Assembly: GCA_018814965.1 (NCBI GenBank)
Contig: JAHIYS010000188.1
Span: 1-16,575 of the forward strand
DNA: 16,575 nucleotides
Origin: Gammaproteobacteria bacterium
GTDB taxonomy: Bacteria; Pseudomonadota; Gammaproteobacteria; UBA9339
Direction: 5' to 3'
The notes under the pieces were generated by a model. The model was not told where the DNA came from. It searched no databases and was given only the letters and a program-made list of their open reading frames with translations. Shown in pieces: positions 6,962 through 13,662 of this stretch; the first letter of the stretch is position 1; each line of letters opens with the position of its first letter. The position numbers and the translations under genes are program-made.

Positions 6962-7080
6962 ATTTCTCTTAAATTATATCATTTCAAATGAAGAGGTCTT
7001 CTTCACGCGGCTATTCATAACAATGAAAAACCACCAATCTTTCTTTACCACCAAACCATCAACCGTTTACATCTTTCGTG

Positions 7081-7113
7081 GATTGCTTCATCGTAAAAGG
7101 CGCTCCTCGCAAT
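7081..7113. repeat. degenerate palindromic repeat (REP-like) inside the spc operon
   Basis: The plus strand reads GATTGCTTCA, TCGTAAAAGG, CGCTCCTCGC, AAT. On the minus strand this is ATTGCGAGGAGCGCC...GAAGCAATC, the same general form as the copy at 2191-2220 and as a palindrome I recall from many bacterial genomes. The outer arms ATTGC and GCAAT pair. The element lies in the secY-rplO gap, so it is transcribed and could fold in the mRNA upstream of secY. Confidence 0.55.
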
Positions 7114-7175
7114 ACGGTAATAATGATGGTGTTATCTGATTACAAAATCATCTAATAAAATATACAACTACCTCT

Positions 7176-7607
7176 TTACTCTATTTTTCCACCAGCTTTT
7201 TCAATCGCTTGCTTAGCTCCTGCAGTAACTTTTATCCCAACCAAAGTGATTGCCCGATCTATATTTCCAGACAAGATAACCTTAGCAAATTTATTGCAGC
7301 TTTTTACTAAATTGTTCTTTTTTAACTCAGCAAAATCAATTTTAGCGGCTTTTATTTTATTCAAATCATGTAGATATATTTCAGCAGTGCTATTAGTATC
7401 AAGCGAAGTAAAACCAAATTTTGGCGTACGTCTTTGAAGAGGCATTTGTCCACCTTCAAATCCTGTTTTACGACTATAACCAGAGCGAGCTTTTTGCCCT
7501 TTATGACCATAACCACAAGTTTTACCTAAACCACTACCCATACCTCTGCCAATACGAGTTTTTTTTGTCTTAGACCCTACGGCTGGTTTTAATGTATTGA
7601 GACGCAT
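7176..7607 (-). CDS. rplO: 50S ribosomal protein L15
   Basis: L15 is a late-assembly 23S rRNA binder. The 143 residues (144 in E. coli) show the glycine- and lysine-rich N-terminal extension MRLNTLKPAVGSKTKKTRIG followed by RGMGSGLGKTCGYGHKGQKA. The core FEGGQMPLQRRTPKFGF and a C-terminal globular part with ITLVGIKVTAGAKQAIEKAG follow. Its ATG directly abuts the rpmD stop, and the Shine-Dalgarno AGGAG lies within the last rpmD codons, so the two are probably translationally coupled. The downstream gap before secY is unusually long. Confidence 0.98.
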   Translation of the reverse strand: MRLNTLKPAVGSKTKKTRIGRGMGSGLGKTCGYGHKGQKARSGYSRKTGFEGGQMPLQRRTPKFGFTSLDTNSTAEIYLHDLNKIKAAKIDFAELKKNNLVKSCNKFAKVILSGNIDRAITLVGIKVTAGAKQAIEKAGGKIE

Positions 7608-7799
7608 TTATATCTCCTGGACTTCCAATAAATAACCAACTGTGTTAATCATGCCGCGAATCTCTGGGGTATTTTCAACCTCAACAACATGACCAATACG
7701 CCTTAATCCCAAACCAATAACACAAGCTTTATGGGATTTTAACTTTTTATTGGTGCTTTTTACTAAAGTCACTCTTAATTTTTTGTTTTTCTTAGTCAT
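7608..7799 (-). CDS. rpmD: 50S ribosomal protein L30
   Basis: This small 63-residue protein of the large subunit (59 in E. coli) reads LRVTLVKSTNKKLKSHKACV, then IGLGLRRIGHVVEVENTPEIRG. The GLGLRRIGH motif and the final MINTVGYLLEVQEI are diagnostic. It lies 17 nt after rpsE and abuts rplO. Its last codons contain the rplO Shine-Dalgarno. Some bacteria lack rpmD. Here it is intact. Confidence 0.97.
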   Translation of the reverse strand: MTKKNKKLRVTLVKSTNKKLKSHKACVIGLGLRRIGHVVEVENTPEIRGMINTVGYLLEVQEI

Positions 7800-7816
7800 A
7801 AATCTATATCGATCAA

Positions 7817-8320
7817 TTACTTCTTATTAGTTTCCAAATTCTTTAGACCTCGTTTGGCAGCTACTTGCTCAAGCGTCGTCATATCAGTTAACCCTTTTAA
7901 TGTGGCTCTCACAACATTAATTGGATTTCTCGAACCAATACATTTGGCCAGAATATCTCTTATGCCGATGACCTCACATACCGCACGAACAGCTCCTCCA
8001 GCGATCAAACCTGTACCTTCACTAGCAGGAATCATTACAATCTTGCTTGCTCCGTATAACCCAGTTATTGGATGCTGAATAGTATGTCGCTTCAATGGGA
8101 TGCGCACCATATTGCGGCGCCCTTGCTCCATCGCTTTTTGAATTGCGGCAGGCACTTCTCGTGACTTCCCCATTCCAAAACCAACCCGCCCATTACCATC
8201 ACCAATTACCACAACGGCAGCAAAACTAAAAATTCTACCGCCTTTTACTACCTTGGCAGTACGTCTTACTGAAACTAGTTTTTCTTTTAATTCAGGTGCC
8301 GCATTTTTTTCTGTCATCAT
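7817..8320 (-). CDS. rpsE: 30S ribosomal protein S5
   Basis: S5 lies near the decoding centre and affects accuracy and mRNA entry. The 167 residues equal the E. coli length. The double-stranded-RNA-binding-like N-terminal domain includes VVKGGRIFSF (24-33), the loop where spectinomycin-resistance changes map. GDGNGRVGFGMGKSREVPAA follows, and the C-terminal domain contains ASEGTGLIAGGAVRAVCE. Two ATG codons stand in tandem at the start. The first (base 8320) is about 7 nt from AGGA and is preferred. No resistance-type deletion is visible in the loop. Confidence 0.98.
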   Translation of the reverse strand: MMTEKNAAPELKEKLVSVRRTAKVVKGGRIFSFAAVVVIGDGNGRVGFGMGKSREVPAAIQKAMEQGRRNMVRIPLKRHTIQHPITGLYGASKIVMIPASEGTGLIAGGAVRAVCEVIGIRDILAKCIGSRNPINVVRATLKGLTDMTTLEQVAAKRGLKNLETNKK

Positions 8321-8329
8321 CTTTGTTTC

Positions 8330-8680
8330 CTAAAACTCTAAACCGTGTTCACGAGCTGCATCGGCAAGTGCCTTAATACGACCATGATATCTAAACCCAG
8401 AACGATCAAAAGATATTTTGGTAACTCCTATCTTTTTTATTTCTAAAGCAATAGCTTTACCAACCTCTGTGGCTGCTTTTATATTACCGCCGTAACCACA
8501 TTCTTTTTTAATATCCACCTTCAATGTTGACGCACTAGCTGCAACTTTACCATCTGGCATAATTAATTGAGCATAAATATGACGAGGAGTTCGGTGCACG
8601 GTCAAACGTGGACTATTTAGCTCTCTAATTTTTGAGCGGGTTCTTTTAGCACGGCGTATACGCTCTACATTCTTATTCAT
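8330..8680 (-). CDS. rplR: 50S ribosomal protein L18
   Basis: L18 binds 5S rRNA and helps attach it to the 23S rRNA in the central protuberance. The 116 residues (117 in E. coli) run from a basic N-terminus (NVERIRRAKRTRSKIREL) through RLTVHRTPRHIYAQLI to FDRSGFRYHGRIKALADAAR and REHGLEF, all typical of the family. Its ATG overlaps the rplF stop by one base (TAATG), which suggests coupled translation. Confidence 0.98.
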   Translation of the reverse strand: MNKNVERIRRAKRTRSKIRELNSPRLTVHRTPRHIYAQLIMPDGKVAASASTLKVDIKKECGYGGNIKAATEVGKAIALEIKKIGVTKISFDRSGFRYHGRIKALADAAREHGLEF

Positions 8681-9213
8681 TATTTCTTCTTACCCTCTTT
8701 CTTCACTACAACTTCGTCATCATACCTCACTCCTTTTCCTTTATAAGGCTCAGGAGGACGATAGGCTCTAATTTTAGCGGCTACTTGACCAACAATATGT
8801 TTGTCCGTACCTTTTATTATAATTTCTGTTTGAGTTGGCGTTTCAATAGTTACTTCAACTGGTATCTCAAATTTAATCGGATGCGAAAAGCCCAAAGCTA
8901 AATTTAAGATCTTACCTTGAATTTGCGCTTTGAAACCAACACCAATTAAAATCAATTTACGCGTAAAGCCAGTAGTAACACCAATCACCATGTTATTTAC
9001 TAAAGCTCTGGCAGTGCCTGCAAACGCATCTGCGCCAACATCACCATCTTTAGGAACAAATAAAATCACATCCCCATCTTTTTTAATCTCGACATCTTCA
9101 TGAATGGGAATTTGAACTGTTCCTTTAGGGCCCTTAATCTTAATATTAGACCCGCTGATAGTCACTTCAACTCCAACTGGAATAATTACTGGTTTTTTTG
9201 CAACTCGTGACAT
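8680..9213 (-). CDS. rplF: 50S ribosomal protein L6
   Basis: L6 sits near the factor-binding site at the base of the L7/L12 stalk. The 177 residues equal the E. coli length and form two tandem alpha/beta domains: the first begins MSRVAKKPVIIPVGVEVTI, and the second contains LNLALGFSHPIKFEIPVEV and KHIVGQVAAKIRAYRPPEPY. The C-terminus YKGKGVRYDDEVVVKKEGKK is the conserved family ending with a short basic tail. It lies between rpsH (10-nt gap) and rplR (1-nt overlap). Confidence 0.98.
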   Translation of the reverse strand: MSRVAKKPVIIPVGVEVTISGSNIKIKGPKGTVQIPIHEDVEIKKDGDVILFVPKDGDVGADAFAGTARALVNNMVIGVTTGFTRKLILIGVGFKAQIQGKILNLALGFSHPIKFEIPVEVTIETPTQTEIIIKGTDKHIVGQVAAKIRAYRPPEPYKGKGVRYDDEVVVKKEGKKK

Positions 9214-9223
9214 CCCAGGCTCC

Positions 9224-9619
9224 TTAACTCACATAACATAATATTTCGCCACCTTCACCGAGAAGGCGCGCAGCACGATCACTCATTATTCCTTTCGAAG
9301 TAGAAATAATGGCAATCCCCATACCACCAAGAACTTGTGGCAATTTATCTTTACCGCGATAAACACGTAACCCAGGACGACTAATCCGACGAATATTATC
9401 AATTACCGGCTTACCTTGGTAATACTTTAAATTCAAAGTCAGTTTTTTCTTACCATCAATCTCTTCGACTTTGTAATCACCAAGATATCCCTCAGTCTTC
9501 AAAACCTCAGCTATCGCAGTTTTAACTTTTGTAGAATATAAAGAAACATCTGGCTTGTGGGCCATTTGTGCATTTCTAATTCTAGTTAACATATCAGCAA
9601 CAGGATCGCTCATGCTCAT
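9224..9619 (-). CDS. rpsH: 30S ribosomal protein S8
   Basis: S8 binds helix 21 of 16S rRNA early in assembly. In E. coli it also represses the spc operon by binding near the rplE start. The 131 residues (130 in E. coli) start MSMSDPVADMLTRIRNAQMA and end with the C-terminal RNA-binding signature STSKGIMSDRAARLLGEGGE, then ILCYVS. The gaps to rpsN and rplF are about 10 nt. All expected parts are present. Confidence 0.98.
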   Translation of the reverse strand: MSMSDPVADMLTRIRNAQMAHKPDVSLYSTKVKTAIAEVLKTEGYLGDYKVEEIDGKKKLTLNLKYYQGKPVIDNIRRISRPGLRVYRGKDKLPQVLGGMGIAIISTSKGIMSDRAARLLGEGGEILCYVS

Positions 9620-9631
9620 AATTTAATACCT

Positions 9632-9937
9632 TTACCAACTTGCTTTTACTAAACCTGGTACATCACCACGCATTGCTGCTTCACGTAAATGTATCCGACA
9701 TAGACCAAACTTTTTATAAACAGCGCGTGGTCGCCCACACACCTGACAACGGCTTCTTATTCTAACCGCGCTTTCATCTCTAGGACTTTCGCTTAGCTTT
9801 GTTACTGCAGCCATCCTATCTTCAAACTCTGTTTTTGGATCTTTAATGATCTCGCGTAACTTTGTTCGTCGCACTTGTGCATTTTGCACTAGGCGATGTC
9901 TTTTATTTTCACGAGCAACCATACACAATTTTGCCAT
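9632..9937 (-). CDS. rpsN: 30S ribosomal protein S14, long form with zinc-ribbon residues
   Basis: S14 completes the 30S head and contacts S3, S10 and S19. The 101-residue length is that of the long form, which usually lacks zinc ligands (for example in E. coli). Here CQVCGRPRAVYKKFGLCRIH gives C64, C67, C80 and H83, spaced as in the short zinc-binding S14 (C-X2-C-X12-C-X2-C) but with His as fourth ligand. The ending REAAMRGDVPGLVKASW is standard. It lies in its usual place between rplE and rpsH. That it binds zinc is inferred from the residues only. Confidence 0.97.
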   Translation of the reverse strand: MAKLCMVARENKRHRLVQNAQVRRTKLREIIKDPKTEFEDRMAAVTKLSESPRDESAVRIRSRCQVCGRPRAVYKKFGLCRIHLREAAMRGDVPGLVKASW

Positions 9938-9945
9938 ATACCCTC

Positions 9946-10494
9946 TTATTTCGATTCCTTTAATGGGAAACCAAAGGCTAACAATAATGCCTTGGCCTCA
10001 TCATCAGTTTTTGCTGTAGTGGTAACAGTGATATCTAAACCACGTAAAGTATCAATTTTATCGTAATCAATCTCAGGAAAAACTATTTGCTCTTTAATCC
10101 CCAGACTGTAATTGCCACGCCCATCAAAAGAACGTGGATTAAAACCACGAAAATCACGAATACGTGGAATAACAATTGAAATCAAGCGATCAAAAAACTC
10201 ATACATACGCTTACCGCGCAAAGTCACCTTACAACCAACAGGCCAACCAACACGCACCTTAAACCCTGCAATTGATTTTTTTGACAAAGTTGTAAGAGCT
10301 TTTTGCCCAGCAATTTTGGTTAAATCATCAACAGCATTGGTCATCACTTTTTTATCTGCTGTAGATTCACCAACGCCCATATTTAAAGTAATTTTAGTTA
10401 TACGTGGTATTTGCATAACATTTTCATACTTAAATTGCTTCTTGAGCTTATCAACAACAGTATCACGATATAATTTTTCTAATCTTGGCATCAT
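9946..10494 (-). CDS. rplE: 50S ribosomal protein L5
   Basis: L5 binds 5S rRNA and contacts the P-site tRNA from the central protuberance. The 182 residues (179 in E. coli) include MQIPRITKITLNMGVGESTA, AGFKVRVGWPVGCKVTLRGK, FDGRGNYSLGIKEQIVFPEI and the end GLDITVTTTAKTDDEAKALL. Two ATGs stand in tandem (10494 and 10491). Neither has a clear Shine-Dalgarno, which is odd among its neighbours and may reflect coupling or regulation in the rplX-rplE gap. Confidence 0.97.
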   Translation of the reverse strand: MMPRLEKLYRDTVVDKLKKQFKYENVMQIPRITKITLNMGVGESTADKKVMTNAVDDLTKIAGQKALTTLSKKSIAGFKVRVGWPVGCKVTLRGKRMYEFFDRLISIVIPRIRDFRGFNPRSFDGRGNYSLGIKEQIVFPEIDYDKIDTLRGLDITVTTTAKTDDEAKALLLAFGFPLKESK

Positions 10495-10506
10495 ATTTTT
10501 TGCGCT

Positions 10507-10556
10507 TTAAATAAATTGTTTAACTGTATCACGGGAATCACCCCTGACCATAACTC
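10507..10556 (-). promoter_or_regulatory. rplX-rplE gap: hairpin and 14-codon mini-ORF, candidate S8-type control site
   Basis: On the minus strand an imperfect hairpin, TCAGGGG, TGATT, CCCGTGA (10529-10547), lies just upstream of rplE. The same stretch holds a short frame, MVRGDSRDTVKQFI and TAA (10551-10507). An AGGAG lies only 2 nt before its ATG, a spacer that is too short for efficient initiation. In E. coli, S8 represses the spc operon by binding near the rplE start. The place fits, but I could not match the S8 helix core, so the role is inference. Confidence 0.25.
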
Positions 10557-10877
10557 CTAAATATCTACTAATTCATCGTTAGATTTAAAATAACGAACCT
10601 TTTTACCATCTCCCAAGGTTTTAAATGCCACACGATCAGCCTTCTTGGTTACTGGATTGTAAATAGCAACATTGGAAATATCCAATGAAGCTTCACGTTC
10701 AATAATACCACCCTGAGTATTGGTATTAGGATTTGGTTTTACATGCTTTTTAATCAAATTGGCACCCTCAACCAAAACTCTGGTGCCTTTTGAAACAACA
10801 CTTAAAACCTTACCGCGTAAGCCTTTGCTCTTGCCGGTTAAAATTATAACTTCGTCGCCTTTTTTTATCTTCTGCAT
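10557..10877 (-). CDS. rplX: 50S ribosomal protein L24
   Basis: L24 starts assembly of the large subunit by binding the 5' part of 23S rRNA. The KOW motif spans IKKGDEVIILTGKSKGLRGK, followed by VLVEGANLIKKHVKPNP and GGIIEREASLDISNVAIYNP. The end GDGKKVRYFKSND matches E. coli. The chosen start (base 10877, MQKIKKGDEV) gives 106 residues against 104 in E. coli. An upstream in-frame ATG at 10898 would add MDVLSDF, which the family lacks. The Shine-Dalgarno is weak (AAGTGA). Confidence 0.95.
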   Translation of the reverse strand: MQKIKKGDEVIILTGKSKGLRGKVLSVVSKGTRVLVEGANLIKKHVKPNPNTNTQGGIIEREASLDISNVAIYNPVTKKADRVAFKTLGDGKKVRYFKSNDELVDI

Positions 10878-10941
10878 AAAATCACTTAAAACATCCAAAA
10901 AATTTAATGTAACGCAAGTAAAAACCTTGCGGCTACCTAAA

Positions 10942-11310
10942 CTACAATACTTCTAGAGCCAATGATACAACCTTCATAAACTTTTGATTTCTAAGTTCAC
11001 GTGTTACTGGGCCAAATACTCTAGTCCCTATGGGCTGCATCTGTGCATTCAATAACACAACTGCATTACCATCAAAACGAATCAACGAACCATCACTGCG
11101 ACGCACACCATCTCTGGTACGAACCACTAAAGCAAATAACACCTCACCCTTTTTAACTTTACCATGAGGAATAGCATCTTTTACCGTAACTTTAATAATG
11201 TCACCAATATTAGCGTAACGGCGTCTAGTACTACCAGCCACCCTAATACACATCACTCGGCGAGCACCGCTATTATCAGCTACATTTAACATCGTTTGCG
11301 TTTGAATCAT
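10942..11310 (-). CDS. rplN: 50S ribosomal protein L14
   Basis: L14 forms inter-subunit bridges and contacts L19. The 122 residues (123 in E. coli) begin MIQTQTMLNVADNSGARRVM and contain GDIIKVTVKDAIPHGKVKKG, the DGSLIRFDGNAVVLLN stretch and GTRVFGPVTRELRNQKFMKV. All are diagnostic. The Shine-Dalgarno GAGGA lies in the 36-nt gap after rpsQ. That gap is too short and plain to show a separate spc promoter like the one in E. coli, so S10 and spc genes are probably cotranscribed. Confidence 0.98.
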   Translation of the reverse strand: MIQTQTMLNVADNSGARRVMCIRVAGSTRRRYANIGDIIKVTVKDAIPHGKVKKGEVLFALVVRTRDGVRRSDGSLIRFDGNAVVLLNAQMQPIGTRVFGPVTRELRNQKFMKVVSLALEVL

Positions 11311-11346
11311 TTACAATCCTCATTTACCTTGCTTGTTGCTACGTCT

Positions 11347-11613
11347 TTAAATCTTATCTGTCTTTCTCACCACCTCAACTAATCTCCACTTTTTAGTACG
11401 AGAAATTGGTCGTGATTCTCCAATAGTAACAATATCTCCCTCATGACAAACATTATCCTCATCATGAGCATGAATCTTAGTAGAGCGTTTTATATACTTT
11501 CCAAAAACTGGATGTTTAATTTTACGCACAACTAACACTACAATGGTTTTATCCATTTTGTTACTTATTACTGTACCACTTAGTGTACTAACAACTTTAT
11601 CCTTTTCACTCAT
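11347..11613 (-). CDS. rpsQ: 30S ribosomal protein S17
   Basis: S17 is an OB-fold primary binder of the 5' domain of 16S rRNA. From the chosen start (MSEKDKVVSTLSG) it has 88 residues against 84 in E. coli, and contains VISNKMDKTIVVLVVRKIKH, FGKYIKRSTKIHAHDE and SRPISRTKKWRLVEVV. An earlier in-frame ATG at 11634 would add 7 residues, but it lacks a Shine-Dalgarno and lies deeper inside rpmC. The chosen ATG overlaps the rpmC stop by 8 nt (ATGAGTGA) and has AGAGAAAG upstream. Confidence 0.95.
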   Translation of the reverse strand: MSEKDKVVSTLSGTVISNKMDKTIVVLVVRKIKHPVFGKYIKRSTKIHAHDEDNVCHEGDIVTIGESRPISRTKKWRLVEVVRKTDKI

Positions 11614-11818
11614 GACTTTCTCTGGTTTTTTCATTCAAAATAGTTTTAATTCGTGCAATCTTACGGCGTACCTGCTTAAAGCCATGAGACTGCGGTGTAC
11701 TAGCACCAGTTCCACCCGTAGTTTTTTGTAATAACAAACTAAACCGTTCTTTTTGAGTTGCCATCAATTCGGCAACCAATTCATCACGTGTCTTTGCTCT
11801 GATCTCACTTGCTTTCAT
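11606..11818 (-). CDS. rpmC: 50S ribosomal protein L29
   Basis: L29 is a small two-helix protein near the exit tunnel, next to L23, where nascent-chain factors dock. The 70 residues (63 in E. coli) begin MKASEIRAKTRDELVAEL and include KERFSLLLQKTT and the signature FKQVRRKIARIKTILNEK. A Gly/Thr/Ser-rich inter-helix loop (TTGGTGASTPQSHG) and the RESHE tail account for the extra length. The ATG overlaps the rplP stop by one base, and the 3' end overlaps rpsQ by 8 nt. Confidence 0.97.
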   Translation of the reverse strand: MKASEIRAKTRDELVAELMATQKERFSLLLQKTTGGTGASTPQSHGFKQVRRKIARIKTILNEKTRESHE

Positions 11819-12231
11819 TACATTATAGTCCGCATAGTAAACACTGTCTTAATTGGCAATTTAGCTGCAGCTAAAGTAAAAGCTTCTCTGGCTAATGCCT
11901 CCGGTACCCCTTCAATCTCAAACAAAACCTTACCTGGTTGAACTAGAGCCACCCAATACTCAACTGGACCCTTTCCTTTTCCTTGACGCACCTCAAGAGG
12001 TTTTTTTGTTATCGGTTTATCAGGAAAAATACGTATCCATAGTTTCCCGCCACGTTTAATATGTCTAGTAATAGAGCGTCTGGCAGCCTCTATCTGTCGC
12101 GCTGTAAGACGAGCACGCTCAGAAGTTTTTAAGCCAAATTCTCCAAAACTTATCGCATCGCCATTAGTCGCAACTCCACGATTGCGCCCTTTAAACTGCT
12201 TGCGATATTTAGTCTTCTTCGGTTGTAACAT
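11818..12231 (-). CDS. rplP: 50S ribosomal protein L16
   Basis: L16 lies at the A-site side of the peptidyl-transferase region. The 137 residues (136 in E. coli) start MLQPKKTKYRKQFKGRNRG and contain ARLTARQIEAARRSITRHIK and IRIFPDKPITKKPLEVRQGK. The segment EVRQGKGKG carries R82, equivalent to E. coli R81, which the oxygenase YcfD hydroxylates. Whether it is modified here cannot be seen. It ends one base into rpmC. Confidence 0.98.
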   Translation of the reverse strand: MLQPKKTKYRKQFKGRNRGVATNGDAISFGEFGLKTSERARLTARQIEAARRSITRHIKRGGKLWIRIFPDKPITKKPLEVRQGKGKGPVEYWVALVQPGKVLFEIEGVPEALAREAFTLAAAKLPIKTVFTMRTIM

Positions 12232-12266
12232 AAAATTACCTTAAATCACAAAAGCTGATTAACTTA

Positions 12267-12950
12267 CTAGGTTTCGTCCTTTACTTCAACTATTATTGGA
12301 ACTTCTTCAGATAAAACTTCTTTACCAATCTTTTCACCCTTAAAAATCCAAACCTTTACACCAATTAAGCCATAAGTAGTCTTGGCTTCAGAAAAACCAT
12401 AGTCAATATCCGCTCTAAAAGTATGAAGCGGCACACGACCTTCACGATACCATTCAGATCTAGCAATTTCAGCTCCACCCAAACGGCCGCTAACATTAAC
12501 CTTAATACCCAAAGCCCCACCTTTTAAAGCCCCTTGAATCGCTCTCTTCATTGCACGGCGAAACATAATTCTTCGTTCAAGTTGTTGCGCAATACTATCT
12601 GCAACTAATTTGGCATCTAAATCAACTTTTTTTATCTCTTCAATGTTGACATGCACTGGGATCCCAAGCATTTTCGTAAGTTCTTTACGCAACGCATCAA
12701 TATCCCCACCTTTCTTACCTAAAATAATACCAGGCTTTCCTGCATAAATTGTTATATGCGCTGTTTTAGCTGGTCGATCAATTTGAATTCTGCTAATTCC
12801 AGCTGCAGCATACTTAGCTTGCAAATATTTCCTCAGCCTAAGATCAGAATTCAAATAAACAGAATACTTCTTCGAATCTGCATACCAGGTGGACTTCCAA
12901 TCTTGCACAATTCCTAAACGAATACCAATTGGATTTACTTTCTGCCCCAT
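12267..12950 (-). CDS. rpsC: 30S ribosomal protein S3
   Basis: S3 lines the mRNA entry channel with S4 and S5 and has helicase-related basic residues. The 227 residues (233 in E. coli) start MGQKVNPIGIRLGIVQDWKS. They contain a KH domain with the loop ILGKKGGDI (about 75-83), then ERRIMFRRAMKRAIQGAL and the C-terminal domain with VSGRLGGAEIARSEWYREGR. The C-terminus is slightly shorter than in E. coli. rplV begins upstream with a 3-nt gap, so translation is probably coupled. Confidence 0.98.
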   Translation of the reverse strand: MGQKVNPIGIRLGIVQDWKSTWYADSKKYSVYLNSDLRLRKYLQAKYAAAGISRIQIDRPAKTAHITIYAGKPGIILGKKGGDIDALRKELTKMLGIPVHVNIEEIKKVDLDAKLVADSIAQQLERRIMFRRAMKRAIQGALKGGALGIKVNVSGRLGGAEIARSEWYREGRVPLHTFRADIDYGFSEAKTTYGLIGVKVWIFKGEKIGKEVLSEEVPIIVEVKDET

Positions 12951-12953
12951 ACT

Positions 12954-13295
12954 TTAGTTCCCCTTCTCGCTAGAAACTGCCACACTAATATGACAGGTAC
13001 GCTTAATAATTTTGCATCCTCTACCCTTAGCACGCGCGTGCATGCGTCTCATTCTAGAAGCCTCATCAACAAAGATTCTAGATACTTTTAAAGCGTCAAT
13101 ATCAGCACCTAAATTGTGCTCAGCATTAGCAATTGCGGAATTTAAAACCTTCCTCACTAACTGCGCAGCTTTTTTTGTACTAAAATTTAAAATATCAAGA
13201 GCTCGCGAAACCGGTAAACCACGAATTTGGTCAGCAACTAACCTTATCTTTTGAGCCGAAGAACGAGCATGTTTATGTTTAGCTATTGTTTCCAT
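12954..13295 (-). CDS. rplV: 50S ribosomal protein L22
   Basis: L22 spans the large subunit and its beta hairpin lines the exit tunnel, where macrolide-resistance changes occur. From the chosen ATG (METIAKHKHARSSAQKIRLV) it has 113 residues against 110 in E. coli. A GTG four codons earlier (13307) is possible but would add MKEK, absent from the family. The helix AAQLVRKVLNSAIANAEHN and the hairpin region SRMRRMHARAKGRGCKIIKR are intact. No macrolide-type deletion is visible. Confidence 0.96.
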   Translation of the reverse strand: METIAKHKHARSSAQKIRLVADQIRGLPVSRALDILNFSTKKAAQLVRKVLNSAIANAEHNLGADIDALKVSRIFVDEASRMRRMHARAKGRGCKIIKRTCHISVAVSSEKGN

Positions 13296-13362
13296 CTTTT
13301 CTTTCACTTTCTATACTATTTAAATAATCAGTTACAAGAGTCTATATTCTAGCTCTTATCCT

Positions 13363-13653
13363 TTATTTTTTCTTAACTTCTTTCTGCGCTTTACGATCCC
13401 CAGAGTGGGAACGGAAAGTACGTGTCTGGGCAAACTCTCCCAGCTTATGACCGACCATATTTTCTGTAACAAAAATCGGTACATGATCCTTACCATTATG
13501 AACAGCAATAGTTAAACCCACCATATCGGGAATAGTTACTGACCTACGCGACCAGGTTTTAATTGGACGCTTACTTTTAGAAATCTGTGTGGCCTCTATT
13601 TTTTTCAATAGATGTGCATCAACAAATGGCCCTTTCTTTACTGAGCGTGGCAC
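13363..13653 (-). CDS. rpsS: 30S ribosomal protein S19
   Basis: S19 pairs with S13 in the 30S head. The 96 residues (92 in E. coli) begin MPRSVKKGPFVDAHLLKKIE and include KTWSRRSVTIPDMVGLTIAV, HNGKDHVPIFVTENMVGHKL and GEFAQTRTFRSHSGDRKAQK, all strongly conserved. A slightly longer lysine-rich tail accounts for the extra residues. It lies 9 nt after rplB. The 67-nt gap to rplV is AT-rich and unremarkable. Confidence 0.98.
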   Translation of the reverse strand: MPRSVKKGPFVDAHLLKKIEATQISKSKRPIKTWSRRSVTIPDMVGLTIAVHNGKDHVPIFVTENMVGHKLGEFAQTRTFRSHSGDRKAQKEVKKK

Positions 13654-13662
13654 GTTTTATCC

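Noticed and set aside
11614..11634. Upstream start for rpsQ adding MKKPEKV
   Set aside because: It has no Shine-Dalgarno, overlaps rpmC by 29 nt, and adds residues absent from S17 proteins.
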